58,768 nt of DNA from an uncultured Oscillospiraceae bacterium (lineage in GTDB: Bacteria; Bacillota; Clostridia; Oscillospirales; Acutalibacteraceae). The DNA is taken from contig UQHH01000012.1 of the NCBI GenBank assembly GCA_900540865.1, positions 1 to 58,768 on the forward strand, in the 5' to 3' direction. A program made the position numbers and the translations under genes. Positions within the stretch are counted from its first letter, which is position 1; every line of letters begins with the position of its first letter. Of the stretch, positions 15,549-22,618 are shown one piece after another. The notes under the pieces are model-generated. The model made no database searches. It saw only the letters and a program-made list of their open reading frames with translations, and had not been told where the DNA came from.

Positions 15549-15974
15549 ATGAAAAAATGGAAGCTTAAAAAAATCAAGTGGAACACAAGGAATATGCTGA
15601 TTCTGTCAACGTGTATCTTTCTAAGCTGTGTATTTATTTTAACGGTGGCAGCCATCGGGCTGACGGAAAGCGGCGTTAAGCCGAAGGAAGACGCGATATC
15701 CGCTACCCTTGTATTAACAGGGCCATACTCGTTTGGCGGTGAATTTATTGATAAATTCAATATAAATGTTGAGACAAAAAAAGGCGTGGAAGATATGCGC
15801 GAATTGGAAAGTCATGTAAAGGATTGTACTTTAAAGGAATATACCAGCATGGTCCTCTGGGAAGCGGAGTTTACTTATGTAAAAGAGGACGGTACCAAGG
15901 AAGAGCGTACCTACAGAAAAACTGACGTGAGTAAAGATTTAAACGCGTTTCTCGACAAGTACTACAAACCATAA
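15549..15974 (+). CDS. Array gene 1: membrane-anchored protein, most diverged copy
   Basis: 141 residues: cytoplasmic basic start (KKWKLKKIKWNTR), one membrane segment (about 14-36), a short linker and an extracellular domain of about 100 residues ending FLDKYYKP. It shares the family core TLKEYTS, LWEAEFTYVKEDGTKE and the RTYRKT tail, but its first 35 residues differ from the other seven copies, so it is probably the ancestral gene. The ATG at 15549 is preferred over a TTG two codons earlier because of spacing from the ribosome binding site. The stop is followed by the terminator at 15978. Function unknown. Confidence 0.75.
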   Translation: MKKWKLKKIKWNTRNMLILSTCIFLSCVFILTVAAIGLTESGVKPKEDAISATLVLTGPYSFGGEFIDKFNINVETKKGVEDMRELESHVKDCTLKEYTSMVLWEAEFTYVKEDGTKEERTYRKTDVSKDLNAFLDKYYKP

Positions 15975-15977
15975 ACG

Positions 15978-16002
15978 AAAGGGGCGCACAGCGCCCCTTT
16001 TT
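15978..16002 (+). terminator. Terminator after array gene 1
   Basis: AAAGGGGCGC-ACA-GCGCCCCTTTTT, a perfect 10-bp stem with T tail. The same hairpin recurs after array gene 2. Confidence 0.85.
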
Positions 16003-16064
16003 GTTAAGTGTGAGAAGCTTTAAAAATTTTGCAAGAAGCTTACAGCGGAAGGAAGTATGGACGG

Positions 16065-16472
16065 ATGAAAAAGCGCAGGCTGAGCACACGCGGGCTGCTG
16101 ATTCTTTTGACTTGTATGTTTTTAGGCTGCGTGTTCGCTTTGTCCGCGTTTGCGGTTTACCTCGACCAAACCGGTATAAGGCCAAAGGAAGGCGCGGTTT
16201 CCGCAACCGTCATATTTACAACTTATCTTTATAGAGGCGACTATTTAGACGAAATAAAAGTAAAGGTTAATGGTGAGGAGGGCCTCGCGGATATGCGTGA
16301 GCTTGAAAGCTGTGTAAAGAATTGTACTTTGAAGGAATATACTAGCTTGATTCTCTGGGAGGCTGAATTCACCTATGTGAAAGAGGACGGCACCAAGGAG
16401 GAGCGCACTTATAGGAAAACGGATGTGAATAAGGATATAGACAAATTCCTCGACAAGTATTATAAACCATAA
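16065..16472 (+). CDS. Array gene 2: membrane-anchored protein, centre type FTTYLYRGDY
   Basis: 135 residues starting MKKRRLSTRGLLILLT; the membrane segment LLILLTCMFLGCVFALSAFA is shared by all later copies. Its centre, VIFTTYLYRGDYLDEIKV, is nearly the same as in gene 7, and it has the Cys pair ESCVKNC. It ends at KYYKP without the acidic tail of later copies. It is a separate transcription unit: gene 1's terminator lies before it and the same terminator follows. GGAAGGAAG at 16047 is a plausible binding site. Function unknown. Confidence 0.75.
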   Translation: MKKRRLSTRGLLILLTCMFLGCVFALSAFAVYLDQTGIRPKEGAVSATVIFTTYLYRGDYLDEIKVKVNGEEGLADMRELESCVKNCTLKEYTSLILWEAEFTYVKEDGTKEERTYRKTDVNKDIDKFLDKYYKP

Positions 16473-16477
16473 AAAGG

Positions 16478-16499
16478 AAGGGGCGCACAGCGCCCCTTT
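16478..16499 (+). terminator. Terminator after array gene 2
   Basis: AAGGGGCGC-ACA-GCGCCCCTTT, a copy of the terminator after gene 1, which shows that the duplication unit once included the terminator. Confidence 0.8.
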
Positions 16500-16555
16500 C
16501 GTTAAGTGTGAGAAACTTTAAAATATTATCAAGGCATTATAAGGGGGTACGGCGG

Positions 16556-16987
16556 ATGAAAAAACGCAGAATGAGCACGCGCGGGCTGCTGATTCTTTTG
16601 ACTTGTATGTTTTTGGGCTGTGTGTTTGCTTTGTCCGCGTTTGCGGTTTACCTCGACCAAAACGGCGCAGGGCCAAAGGAAGACGCGGTTTCTGCCCATG
16701 TAATATTTACCACCTACCTTTATGGAGAAGAATGCTATAATAAAATGGTCATCAACCTGGGTGGAAAACAGAAAATTGCCGATTTACGCGCGCTGGAAGA
16801 ATGCGTAAAGAATTGTACGCTGAAGGAGTATACCAGCATAGTGCTTTGGGAAGCGGAGTTTACCTATGTGAAAGAGGATGGCTCCAAGGAACAGCGCGTT
16901 TACCGTAAAACAGGCGTGAGCAAGGACGTCGATAAATTCCTCGACAAGTACTACAAGCCGCCGGCAGAGGGGAGCGAAGGCAAATGA
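16556..16987 (+). CDS. Array gene 3: first gene of the overlapping six-gene operon
   Basis: 143 residues. The start at 16556 is set by alignment with other copies and by AAGGGGGTACGG just before it. The centre is VIFTTYLYGEECYNKMVI, resembling gene 4, with EECVKNC. The C terminus carries the extra tail PPAEGSEGK, encoded by a purine-rich stretch that also serves as ribosome binding site for gene 4, whose ATG overlaps its stop. Probably transcribed from a promoter in 16500-16550, where the leader resembles that of gene 2. Confidence 0.75.
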   Translation: MKKRRMSTRGLLILLTCMFLGCVFALSAFAVYLDQNGAGPKEDAVSAHVIFTTYLYGEECYNKMVINLGGKQKIADLRALEECVKNCTLKEYTSIVLWEAEFTYVKEDGSKEQRVYRKTGVSKDVDKFLDKYYKPPAEGSEGK

Positions 16988-17415
16988 AGCACCGCAGGCT
17001 GAGCACGCGCGGGCTGCTGATTCTTTTGACCTGTATGTTTTTGGGCTGCGTGTTCGTTTTGTCCGCGTTTGCGGTTTACCTTGACCAAACCAGTACAAGG
17101 CCAAAGGAAGGCGCGGTTTCCGCAACCGTTGTATTTACGACCTATTTATATGGTGAAGAATGCTACGAGGAAATTAGGATTAATGTCGACGGCGAGGAGG
17201 GCCTCGCGGACATGCGCGAGGTCGAAAGCTGTGTTAAAAACTGTACTTTAAAGGAATATACTAATATGGTTCTCTGGGAAGCGGAGTTTACCTATGTGAA
17301 AGAGGATGGCTCCAAGGAACAGCGCACTTACCGTAAAACAGGCGTGAGCAAGGACGTCGATAAATTCCTCGACAAGTACTACAAGCCGCCGGCAGAGGGG
17401 AGCGAAGGCAAATGA
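16984..17415 (+). CDS. Array gene 4: centre type FTTYLYGEECYEE
   Basis: 143 residues starting MKHRRLSTRG. The stop codons of genes 3 and 4 both overlap the following start by four bases (ATGA). The centre VVFTTYLYGEECYEEIRI and the following EEGLADMREVESCVKNC combine features of genes 2 and 3, as expected from recombination between copies. The ectodomain is about 105 residues with conserved TLKEYT, WEAEFTYVKEDG and KFLDKYY. Function unknown. Confidence 0.75.
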   Translation: MKHRRLSTRGLLILLTCMFLGCVFVLSAFAVYLDQTSTRPKEGAVSATVVFTTYLYGEECYEEIRINVDGEEGLADMREVESCVKNCTLKEYTNMVLWEAEFTYVKEDGSKEQRTYRKTGVSKDVDKFLDKYYKPPAEGSEGK

Positions 17416-17846
17416 AGCACCGCAGGCTGAGCACGCGCGGGCTGCTGATTCTTTTGACCTGTATGTTTTTGGGCTGCGTGTTCGTTTTGTCCGCGTTTGC
17501 GGTTTACCTTGACCAAAACGGGTTAGGACCCAAGGAGGACGCGGTTTCCGGTGAACTGATAATACATGGCCCATATTTTTATAATGAAGATTTTCTCAAT
17601 GAATTTTATGTAACGGTTAATAATGAACAGGGAATTGCCGATTTACGCGCGCTGGAAAAAAGCGTAAAAAATATGACGCTTAAGGAATACACCAGTTTGA
17701 TTGTATGGGAAGGGACGTTCACCTACACCAAAGCGGACGGCACCAAGGAACAGCGCACTTACCGTAAATCGGATTTAAGCAAGGATGTCGACAAATTCCT
17801 CGACAAGTACTACGAGCCGCCGGCAGAGGGGGGAGAAGGCGAATGA
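17412..17846 (+). CDS. Array gene 5: centre type IIHGPYFYNEDF
   Basis: 144 residues. The centre (ELIIHGPYFYNEDFLNEFY) differs completely from genes 2-4, and the cysteine pair is replaced by EKSVKNM. The C-terminal core reads VWEGTFTYTKADG instead of LWEAEFTYVKEDG. The first 110 bases match gene 4 almost exactly, so the borrowed part begins after the VYLDQN codons. It is almost identical to gene 6. Confidence 0.75.
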   Translation: MKHRRLSTRGLLILLTCMFLGCVFVLSAFAVYLDQNGLGPKEDAVSGELIIHGPYFYNEDFLNEFYVTVNNEQGIADLRALEKSVKNMTLKEYTSLIVWEGTFTYTKADGTKEQRTYRKSDLSKDVDKFLDKYYEPPAEGGEGE

Positions 17847-18277
17847 AGCACCGCAGGCTGAGCACGCGCGGGCTGTTGATTCTTTTGACCTGTATGTTTT
17901 TGGGCTGTGTGTTTGCTTTGTCCGCGTTTGCGGTTTACCTCGACCAAAACGGTTTAGGACCCAAGGAGGACGCGGTTTCCGGTGAACTGATAATACATGG
18001 CCCATATTTTTATAATGAAGATTTTCTCAATGAATTTTATGTAACGGTTAATAATGAACAGGGAATTGCCGATTTACGCGCGCTGGAAAAAAGCGTAAAA
18101 AATATGACGCTTAAGGAATACACCAGTTTGATTGTATGGGAAGGGACGTTCACCTACACCAAAGCGGACGGTACCAGGGAACAGCGTACCTACCGTAAAT
18201 CGGATTTAAGCAAGGACGTCAATAAATTCCTTGACAAGTACTACGAGCCGCCGGCAGAGGGGAGCGAAGGCGAATGA
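17843..18277 (+). CDS. Array gene 6: near-identical copy of gene 5
   Basis: 144 residues differing from gene 5 at only a few positions (for example DVNKFL for DVDKFL, and DGTREQ for DGTKEQ). The 431-base unit is therefore a recent tandem duplication. It overlaps its neighbours by ATGA on both sides. Function unknown. Confidence 0.75.
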   Translation: MKHRRLSTRGLLILLTCMFLGCVFALSAFAVYLDQNGLGPKEDAVSGELIIHGPYFYNEDFLNEFYVTVNNEQGIADLRALEKSVKNMTLKEYTSLIVWEGTFTYTKADGTREQRTYRKSDLSKDVNKFLDKYYEPPAEGSEGE

Positions 18278-18705
18278 AGCACCGCAGGCTGAGCACGCGC
18301 GGGCTGCTGATTCTTTTGACCTGTATGTTTTTGGGCTGCGTGTTCATTTTGTCCGCGTTTGCGGTTTACCTCGACCAAAACGGTACAAGCCAAAAAGAAG
18401 GCGCGGTTTCCGCAACCGTCATATTTACAACTTATCTTTATAAAGGCGACTATTTGGACGAAATAAAAGTAAAGGTTGATGGTGGGGAGGGCCTTGCGGA
18501 TATGCGTGAGCTTGAAAGCTGTGTGAAAAATTGTACATTAAAGGAATATACTAGTTTGATACTCTGGGTGGCTGAATTCACATATGTAAAAGAGGACGGC
18601 TCCAAGGAGGTGCGCACTTATAGGAAAACGGATGTGAATAAGGATATAGACAAATTCCTCGACAAGTACTACGAGCCGCCGGCAGAGGGGAGCGAAAGCG
18701 AATGA
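18274..18705 (+). CDS. Array gene 7: centre type FTTYLYKGDY
   Basis: 143 residues. The centre VIFTTYLYKGDYLDEIKVKV returns to the gene 2 type, with LADMRELESCVKNC, while its ends match genes 5 and 6. WVAEFTYV replaces WEAEFTYV. This mosaic is direct evidence for exchange of the central segment. The PPAEGSESE tail again overlaps the next start. Confidence 0.75.
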   Translation: MKHRRLSTRGLLILLTCMFLGCVFILSAFAVYLDQNGTSQKEGAVSATVIFTTYLYKGDYLDEIKVKVDGGEGLADMRELESCVKNCTLKEYTSLILWVAEFTYVKEDGSKEVRTYRKTDVNKDIDKFLDKYYEPPAEGSESE

Positions 18706-19109
18706 AGCGCCGCAGGCTGAGCACGCGCGGGCTGCTGATTCTTTTGACCTGTATGTTTTTGGGCTGCGTGTTCGTTTTGTCCGCGTTTGCGGTTTACCTT
18801 GACCAAAACGGCGTAGGGCCTGGGGAGGACGCGGTTTCCGCAACTTTAATTTTAAGAACTTATTCCTATCATGACGTATATGCCGATGAGTTTAAAGTGG
18901 AGATTAACAGCAAAGAAAGCCTTGCGGATTTGCGTAATTTGGAAAGCTGTGTTAAAAATATCACCTTGAAGGAATATACGAATATGATTGTTTGGGACGC
19001 TCAATTTACCTACGTAAAGGGAGACGGCACAAAAGAGGAACGCGCCTATAGAAAAACGGGCTTAAGCGATGACGTGGACAAATTCCTCGACAAGTATTAC
19101 AAACCATAA
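18702..19109 (+). CDS. Array gene 8: last copy, centre type ILRTYSYHDVY
   Basis: 135 residues starting MKRRRLSTRG. The centre LILRTYSYHDVYADEFKVE is unlike any other copy, with one cysteine left (ESCVKNI) and WDAQFTYVKGDG. It lacks the acidic tail and ends at KYYKP like genes 1 and 2, as expected for a last gene that need not supply a ribosome binding site downstream. A degenerate GGAGCGCACAGCGCCCC and the strong terminator at 19141 follow. Confidence 0.75.
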   Translation: MKRRRLSTRGLLILLTCMFLGCVFVLSAFAVYLDQNGVGPGEDAVSATLILRTYSYHDVYADEFKVEINSKESLADLRNLESCVKNITLKEYTNMIVWDAQFTYVKGDGTKEERAYRKTGLSDDVDKFLDKYYKP

Positions 19110-19140
19110 AACAAGGAGCGCACAGCGCCCCGCATAAACA

Positions 19141-19175
19141 AAACCGGCGGAACCACGATGGTTCCGCCGGTTTTT
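19141..19175. terminator. Bidirectional terminator between the array and aroK
   Basis: AAACCGGCGGAACC-ACGAT-GGTTCCGCCGGTTT, a perfect 14-bp stem followed by TTTT. It serves the rightward array and the leftward aroE-aroK pair. Confidence 0.85.
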
Positions 19176-19178
19176 CTT

Positions 19179-19715
19179 TTATTTACGTTTTTTTGCCCGT
19201 GAACTGAGCGCAAGCGCCTTCGCAATTTCCCGCGCGGTTTTGTACGGCGGCTGCGCCGCGTTTACCGTCAGGTGCGCGGCGTCGCGGTACAGGGGCAACC
19301 GCTTTGTATAGAGCTCCAGCATCGCTTCGTCCCTGTCGGGCCGCTGCAAAAGCGGGCGTTTTTTGTCGTTTTTCAGGCGGCGCTTGATTACCTCGAGCGG
19401 CGCGTCGAGCAGGACAAGCCGGCAGCTTTCACGCAGAACGTCCGCATTTCGCCGGTACACGAGCGTGCCGCCGCCCGCGCTGATAATGCAGCCGTCCCGT
19501 TTTGCAAGCTCTTTGGCCGCCTCATGCTCCAATTCCCGGAAATAAGCTTCCCCATGCCGTTCAAAAATTTCGCTGACGGCCATTCCCGCCTTATCTTCTA
19601 TATAATCATCCATATCGACAAAGGGCAGACCCGTCCTTTTGGCAAGCAGCCTGCCGACGGTCGTTTTTCCGCTGCCCATAAAGCCGCACAGGACGATATT
19701 CCTGCACTGTTGCAT
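19179..19715 (-). CDS. aroK: Shikimate kinase
   Basis: AroK phosphorylates shikimate with ATP, the fifth step of the chorismate pathway. The 178-residue protein has Walker A GFMGSGKTTVGR near the N terminus, the shikimate-binding DMDDYIE, FRELEHEA and SAGGGTL, and the lid region RPLLQR. It lies 24 bases after aroE in the same direction, so both pathway genes are probably co-transcribed. Confidence 0.93.
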   Translation of the reverse strand: MQQCRNIVLCGFMGSGKTTVGRLLAKRTGLPFVDMDDYIEDKAGMAVSEIFERHGEAYFRELEHEAAKELAKRDGCIISAGGGTLVYRRNADVLRESCRLVLLDAPLEVIKRRLKNDKKRPLLQRPDRDEAMLELYTKRLPLYRDAAHLTVNAAQPPYKTAREIAKALALSSRAKKRK

Positions 19716-19739
19716 ACTTTTGCATTCCTTTGTTACTAC

Positions 19740-20588
19740 TTATTTTTGGAACGTGCGTATAAGCTCCCGCGCGCTGTCCTGGCAGAGCTGCTCAATAGCC
19801 TTCCCGTCATATACGGAGCCGTTCCATATTTCATGGGAGACGACCGCCTGCCAGACGAGCATGGAAATGCCGCCGAGCGCCTTTACGCCGAACGCCTCCG
19901 CTTTTTTGAGCAGCTGGGTGTCGAGCGGGTTGTAGACCGCGTCAAATATGTATTTGCTGTTTTTGATGATTTCATCGCCGACAGGGCATGCGTCTGTATT
20001 TGGGTACATGCCCACGGGCGTCGCGTTGATGAGCAGGTCGATACCGTCCTCAATCCGGTCGAGCACACAGGTATTTACATGCGCGTTAAAGACATTGATG
20101 CTCAATTCCCCCGCAAGGCAGGCAACGTCGGGCAAATCGTCGGGACGTACGGCAATGGTCAGGTTGCAGCCGGCCTTTGCCGCCTCATACGCCATGGTGC
20201 GCGCTACTCCCCCGGTGCCCAGGATTACTACCCTGCCCTTAATCGGGATTCCAGCCGCCTCGAGCGCCTTTAAAAAGCCGTCGGGGTCGGTCGTATATCC
20301 AATGGCTTGTTCCCCGTTCTTTACGGTGTTCACGCTGCCGTATAGCCCCGCCTTTTTGCCGAGCCCGTCCAGGTATCCGATGATACGCTGTTTGTGGGGA
20401 ATCGTGATATTAAAGCCGTCCAGCTTTTTGAGCTCCTCTTTAAACCGCGCGCCCAAGTCCCCGGGCGCAATGTCCAGAACAGAGTATTCCGCGTCGATTC
20501 CGGCGAGCTCAAACAGCCTGTTATGGATAAACGGGGACATAGTATGTCCAATCGGATGGCCGATGACCGCGTACGTTTTCTTTTTCAT
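19740..20588 (-). CDS. aroE: Shikimate dehydrogenase
   Basis: AroE reduces 3-dehydroshikimate to shikimate with NADPH. The protein has GHPIGHTMSPFIHN, NITIPHK with the catalytic lysine, the Rossmann motif ILGTGGVARTM and INATPVGM. The ATG at 20588 (MKKKTYAVIG) is chosen over the upstream start at 20609 because the family begins there and a GGGAGTG site precedes it. About 282 residues, usual length. It is followed by aroK. Confidence 0.93.
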   Translation of the reverse strand: MKKKTYAVIGHPIGHTMSPFIHNRLFELAGIDAEYSVLDIAPGDLGARFKEELKKLDGFNITIPHKQRIIGYLDGLGKKAGLYGSVNTVKNGEQAIGYTTDPDGFLKALEAAGIPIKGRVVILGTGGVARTMAYEAAKAGCNLTIAVRPDDLPDVACLAGELSINVFNAHVNTCVLDRIEDGIDLLINATPVGMYPNTDACPVGDEIIKNSKYIFDAVYNPLDTQLLKKAEAFGVKALGGISMLVWQAVVSHEIWNGSVYDGKAIEQLCQDSARELIRTFQK

Positions 20589-20609
20589 GATAAACCCACT
20601 CCCATCCAC

Positions 20610-20841
20610 CTAAAATTTGGTTAGATTATAAAAATAAATCCGTTTTTGCCGAAAAGTTACAATTTTGTTATTGACAAAGGCTACCTTTACTAATAATATG
20701 TTTTTGTACTGATCTTATGCCGGTTCGAAATTCGAAAAAAGCGGAAATGTGCGTGGTGTTATTGTAGCATAAAAAGCATGATTTTGTCCACAATACAATC
20801 ATCTGCTGGCGGCAAAATAAAAATTATGGAGGAATACATTT
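20610..20841. other. Divergent intergenic region aroE / acpP
   Basis: A 232-base AT-rich region. It holds the acpP promoter (20671-20699), the palindrome TTCGAAATTCGAA (20724-20736) and a ribosome binding site GGAGG at 20831. No gene was found. Confidence 0.5.
20671..20699 (+). promoter_or_regulatory. Promoter of acpP with downstream palindrome
   Basis: TTGACA (20671-20676), a 17-base spacer and TAATAT (20694-20699). The palindrome TTCGAA-A-TTCGAA lies 24 bases downstream, at the likely start of the transcript, and could be an operator. It does not match the FapR or FabT consensus as I remember them. Confidence 0.6.
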
Positions 20842-21069
20842 ATGGTACTGGAAAAGGTAAAGGCAATCCTTGCTGAACAGTTCGATGTGGAAGAGGATTC
20901 TATTACAGCGGAAACAACAATTCAGGAGGACCTCGGGGCTGATTCGCTCGACGTCGTCGACCTGCTCATGTCGATCGAGGACGAATTTGAAATTGAGGTT
21001 CCCGACGAGGAAATTGAGAATATCAAAACAGTCGGCAATCTGGTGGAGTATATCGAAGCGAACGTTTAA
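20842..21069 (+). CDS. acpP: Acyl carrier protein
   Basis: A 75-residue acidic protein carrying acyl chains as thioesters during fatty acid synthesis. The 4'-phosphopantetheine attachment serine is in LGADSLDVVDLLM (about residue 36). Helices II and III (DEFEIEVPDEEIENIKTVGNLVEYI) are canonical. ATTATGGAGG precedes the ATG. It is monocistronic with its own terminator, not placed with fab genes here. Confidence 0.95.
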   Translation: MVLEKVKAILAEQFDVEEDSITAETTIQEDLGADSLDVVDLLMSIEDEFEIEVPDEEIENIKTVGNLVEYIEANV

Positions 21070-21088
21070 TTGCTTTCTGTTTTTTAGA

Positions 21089-21112
21089 GGGACGGGAAAC
21101 CGTCCCTTTTTT
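21089..21112 (+). terminator. Terminator after acpP
   Basis: GGGACGG-GAAA-CCGTCCC followed by TTTTTT. Confidence 0.85.
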
Positions 21113-21192
21113 GTTTTTGGCCGCCTTTTCCGTATATCTTTTTTCAAACGAAACATATTAAAGATATACCAAAAGAAAGGTGGTTATCTAAT

Positions 21193-21867
21193 TTGTTTAA
21201 ACATGAAAAAAAGCTGCTGCAGGATGTGCGCGTAGACCGCACGAACCCCAACTACGCCGCGCTTTTACAGGAGCAGCTCGGCGGCCCGCAGGGAGAGCTG
21301 AAGGCCGCGCTGCAGTATTTTGCGCAGAGTATGCGCGTCAAGGACCCTGAAATCAAGGATTTGTTTCTTGACGTCGCCGCGGAGGAGCTTTGCCATTTGG
21401 AGATGGTGGCAACCGCGGTAAACCTTTTGAACGGCTCTGAGCCGGACGCGAAAAACGCGACGGTCGGCACTGTGGAGGCGCACGTATTAAGCGGTCTGAC
21501 GCCGATGCTTACAAACGCTTCCGGCTATCTGTGGACCGCGGCCTATGTGAACGAAACGGGCGACGCCGCCGCGGACATCCTGTCGGACATCGCCTCCGAG
21601 CAGCGCGCAAAGGTCGTGTACCAGAATCTTTACCGCCAAATCGACGACAAGGGCGTACGCGAAATGATCGATTTCCTGCTCAACCGCGAGGAAGCGCACA
21701 ATACGATGTTTCGTGAGGCGTTCAACAAAATACAGGATTCCGGCTCACAGAAAAGCTGGGGCGCTTCCAAAGATTCCCGTATTTATTTCGACCTCTCCAC
21801 CCCGTCCCCGAACGGCGGCCAGAACTTCGACCCCGCAAAAAGCCAGCCGCCGAGCTTCAACATTTGA
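21193..21867 (+). CDS. Manganese-catalase-like (CotJC-type) ferritin-fold protein
   Basis: A 224-residue four-helix bundle protein. EEL and HLEMV (residues about 66-72), and SEQRAKVVYQNLY with the downstream EEAHN supply the glutamate/histidine ligands of a di-manganese site as in manganese catalases. The start is a TTG at 21193 with AAAGGTGG before it. Family members remove hydrogen peroxide, and in spore formers several are spore-coat associated. The C terminus (SPNGGQNFDPAKSQPPS) is typical of clostridial members. It is a monocistronic gene with its own terminator. Confidence 0.85.
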   Translation: MFKHEKKLLQDVRVDRTNPNYAALLQEQLGGPQGELKAALQYFAQSMRVKDPEIKDLFLDVAAEELCHLEMVATAVNLLNGSEPDAKNATVGTVEAHVLSGLTPMLTNASGYLWTAAYVNETGDAAADILSDIASEQRAKVVYQNLYRQIDDKGVREMIDFLLNREEAHNTMFREAFNKIQDSGSQKSWGASKDSRIYFDLSTPSPNGGQNFDPAKSQPPSFNI

Positions 21868-21901
21868 CAAGCGGCATTTTAATATCCGAACCCTATAAAA
21901 A

Positions 21902-21934
21902 GCCGGCGGCACGTATTGTACCGCCGGCCCTCTT
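21902..21934 (+). terminator. Terminator after the manganese-catalase-like gene
   Basis: GCCGGCGG, an 11-base loop, CCGCCGGC, then CCTCTTCATTT. The stem is strong and the tail is moderately T-rich. Confidence 0.7.
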
Positions 21935-21990
21935 CATTTAAACCACTTTTTCAGTAAGCGCCCCGCTCTTTTTAATCAAGCACCCAAACA

Positions 21991-22599
21991 TTACCGCTGC
22001 ATCGTGTAATTACCGGTAACGCTCCCCACCATGGAGGAGGGGTCGATAAACAGCGTGCCGGAGCAGTCGACCGTATCGATTTTACAGTGCGGTCCGATTT
22101 TAATATGCGTGCCGTTTACCGCGTGCGCCTGCACGCCGTTTATTTCAATAGACGTCGCCTCAATCAAATCCACGCGCGACACCTGCCGGTTGAACAGGAA
22201 CAATAAATGGTGCGGGTGGGAATAGATACATATACTGTCACCGACCAGCTCCTTTGCACGAATACATCCCTCCGCCTTTATAAAATCGGCAGAAATCTCA
22301 CCGTCCGACTTGATAACGCCGTCGCATTCGATTCGTTCCGCCTCAATTTTTGTTGCGCCTTTCAAATTGACTACACCGTCTATGATAAGCTGCTTCGCGC
22401 GGATATCCGACTTAAATTCCGCAACGCCGTTACAGCGCAGCAGGCCGGTTTCCACAGCACCGCCGCAGTGAAACGTACCGTCTATTTTAACAGATTGCGC
22501 CTTGATATTGCCGGAGCATTTCCCTACCCCGTCGATGACGAGCTTTCCAAATTCGCCCCCTGAAATATTACTGACCCCGTCCATGGTAAAATCCTGCAT
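21991..22599 (-). CDS. Bactofilin-like polymer-forming protein (YhbE/YhbF-like)
   Basis: A 202-residue protein made of a regular series of short beta-strand repeats (SVKIDGTFHCGG, KQLIIDGVVNLKG, RIECDGVIKSDG) that predict the beta-helix of bactofilins. The end repeats HIKIGPHCKIDTVDCSGTLFIDP. The ATG 22599 is chosen over an upstream TTG because GGAAGGAG sits nine bases before it. It lies just after the yhbD-family gene, as in Bacillus yhbD-yhbE-yhbF, which supports the pairing. It may scaffold envelope or spore structures. The exact role is unknown. Confidence 0.7.
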   Translation of the reverse strand: MQDFTMDGVSNISGGEFGKLVIDGVGKCSGNIKAQSVKIDGTFHCGGAVETGLLRCNGVAEFKSDIRAKQLIIDGVVNLKGATKIEAERIECDGVIKSDGEISADFIKAEGCIRAKELVGDSICIYSHPHHLLFLFNRQVSRVDLIEATSIEINGVQAHAVNGTHIKIGPHCKIDTVDCSGTLFIDPSSMVGSVTGNYTMQR

Positions 22600-22618
22600 A
22601 ACGATAACTCCTTCCAAA

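Larger units (their letters stand above)
15549..19109 (+). repeat. Array of eight tandem paralogous genes (period ~430 bases in the last six)
   Basis: Eight genes for 135-144 residue membrane-anchored proteins lie head to tail. The last six overlap by ATGA and repeat every 428-431 bases. The 5' ends (about 110 bases, membrane segment) and 3' ends (about 130 bases) are nearly identical, while the centres differ and are more AT-rich. Identical GGGGCGC-ACA-GCGCCCC terminator hairpins follow genes 1 and 2, and a degenerate copy follows gene 8. Upstream leaders of genes 2 and 3 also share GTTAAGTGTGAGAA. The pattern indicates repeated unequal duplication with gene conversion. Confidence 0.9.

Noticed and set aside
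15549..19109. Array considered as CRISPR or as phage late genes
   Set aside because: The 430-base units are whole coding genes with overlapping starts and stops; there are no spacers and no phage structural genes.
19272..20273. Long 333-codon plus-strand frame opposite aroK and aroE
   Set aside because: Its frame is antisense to two clear pathway genes whose conserved motifs account for the sequence, and it has no ribosome binding site or recognisable domain.
20724..20736. TTCGAAATTCGAA as FapR or FabT operator
   Set aside because: It does not resemble the remembered FapR or FabT consensus; kept only as an unassigned palindrome near acpP.
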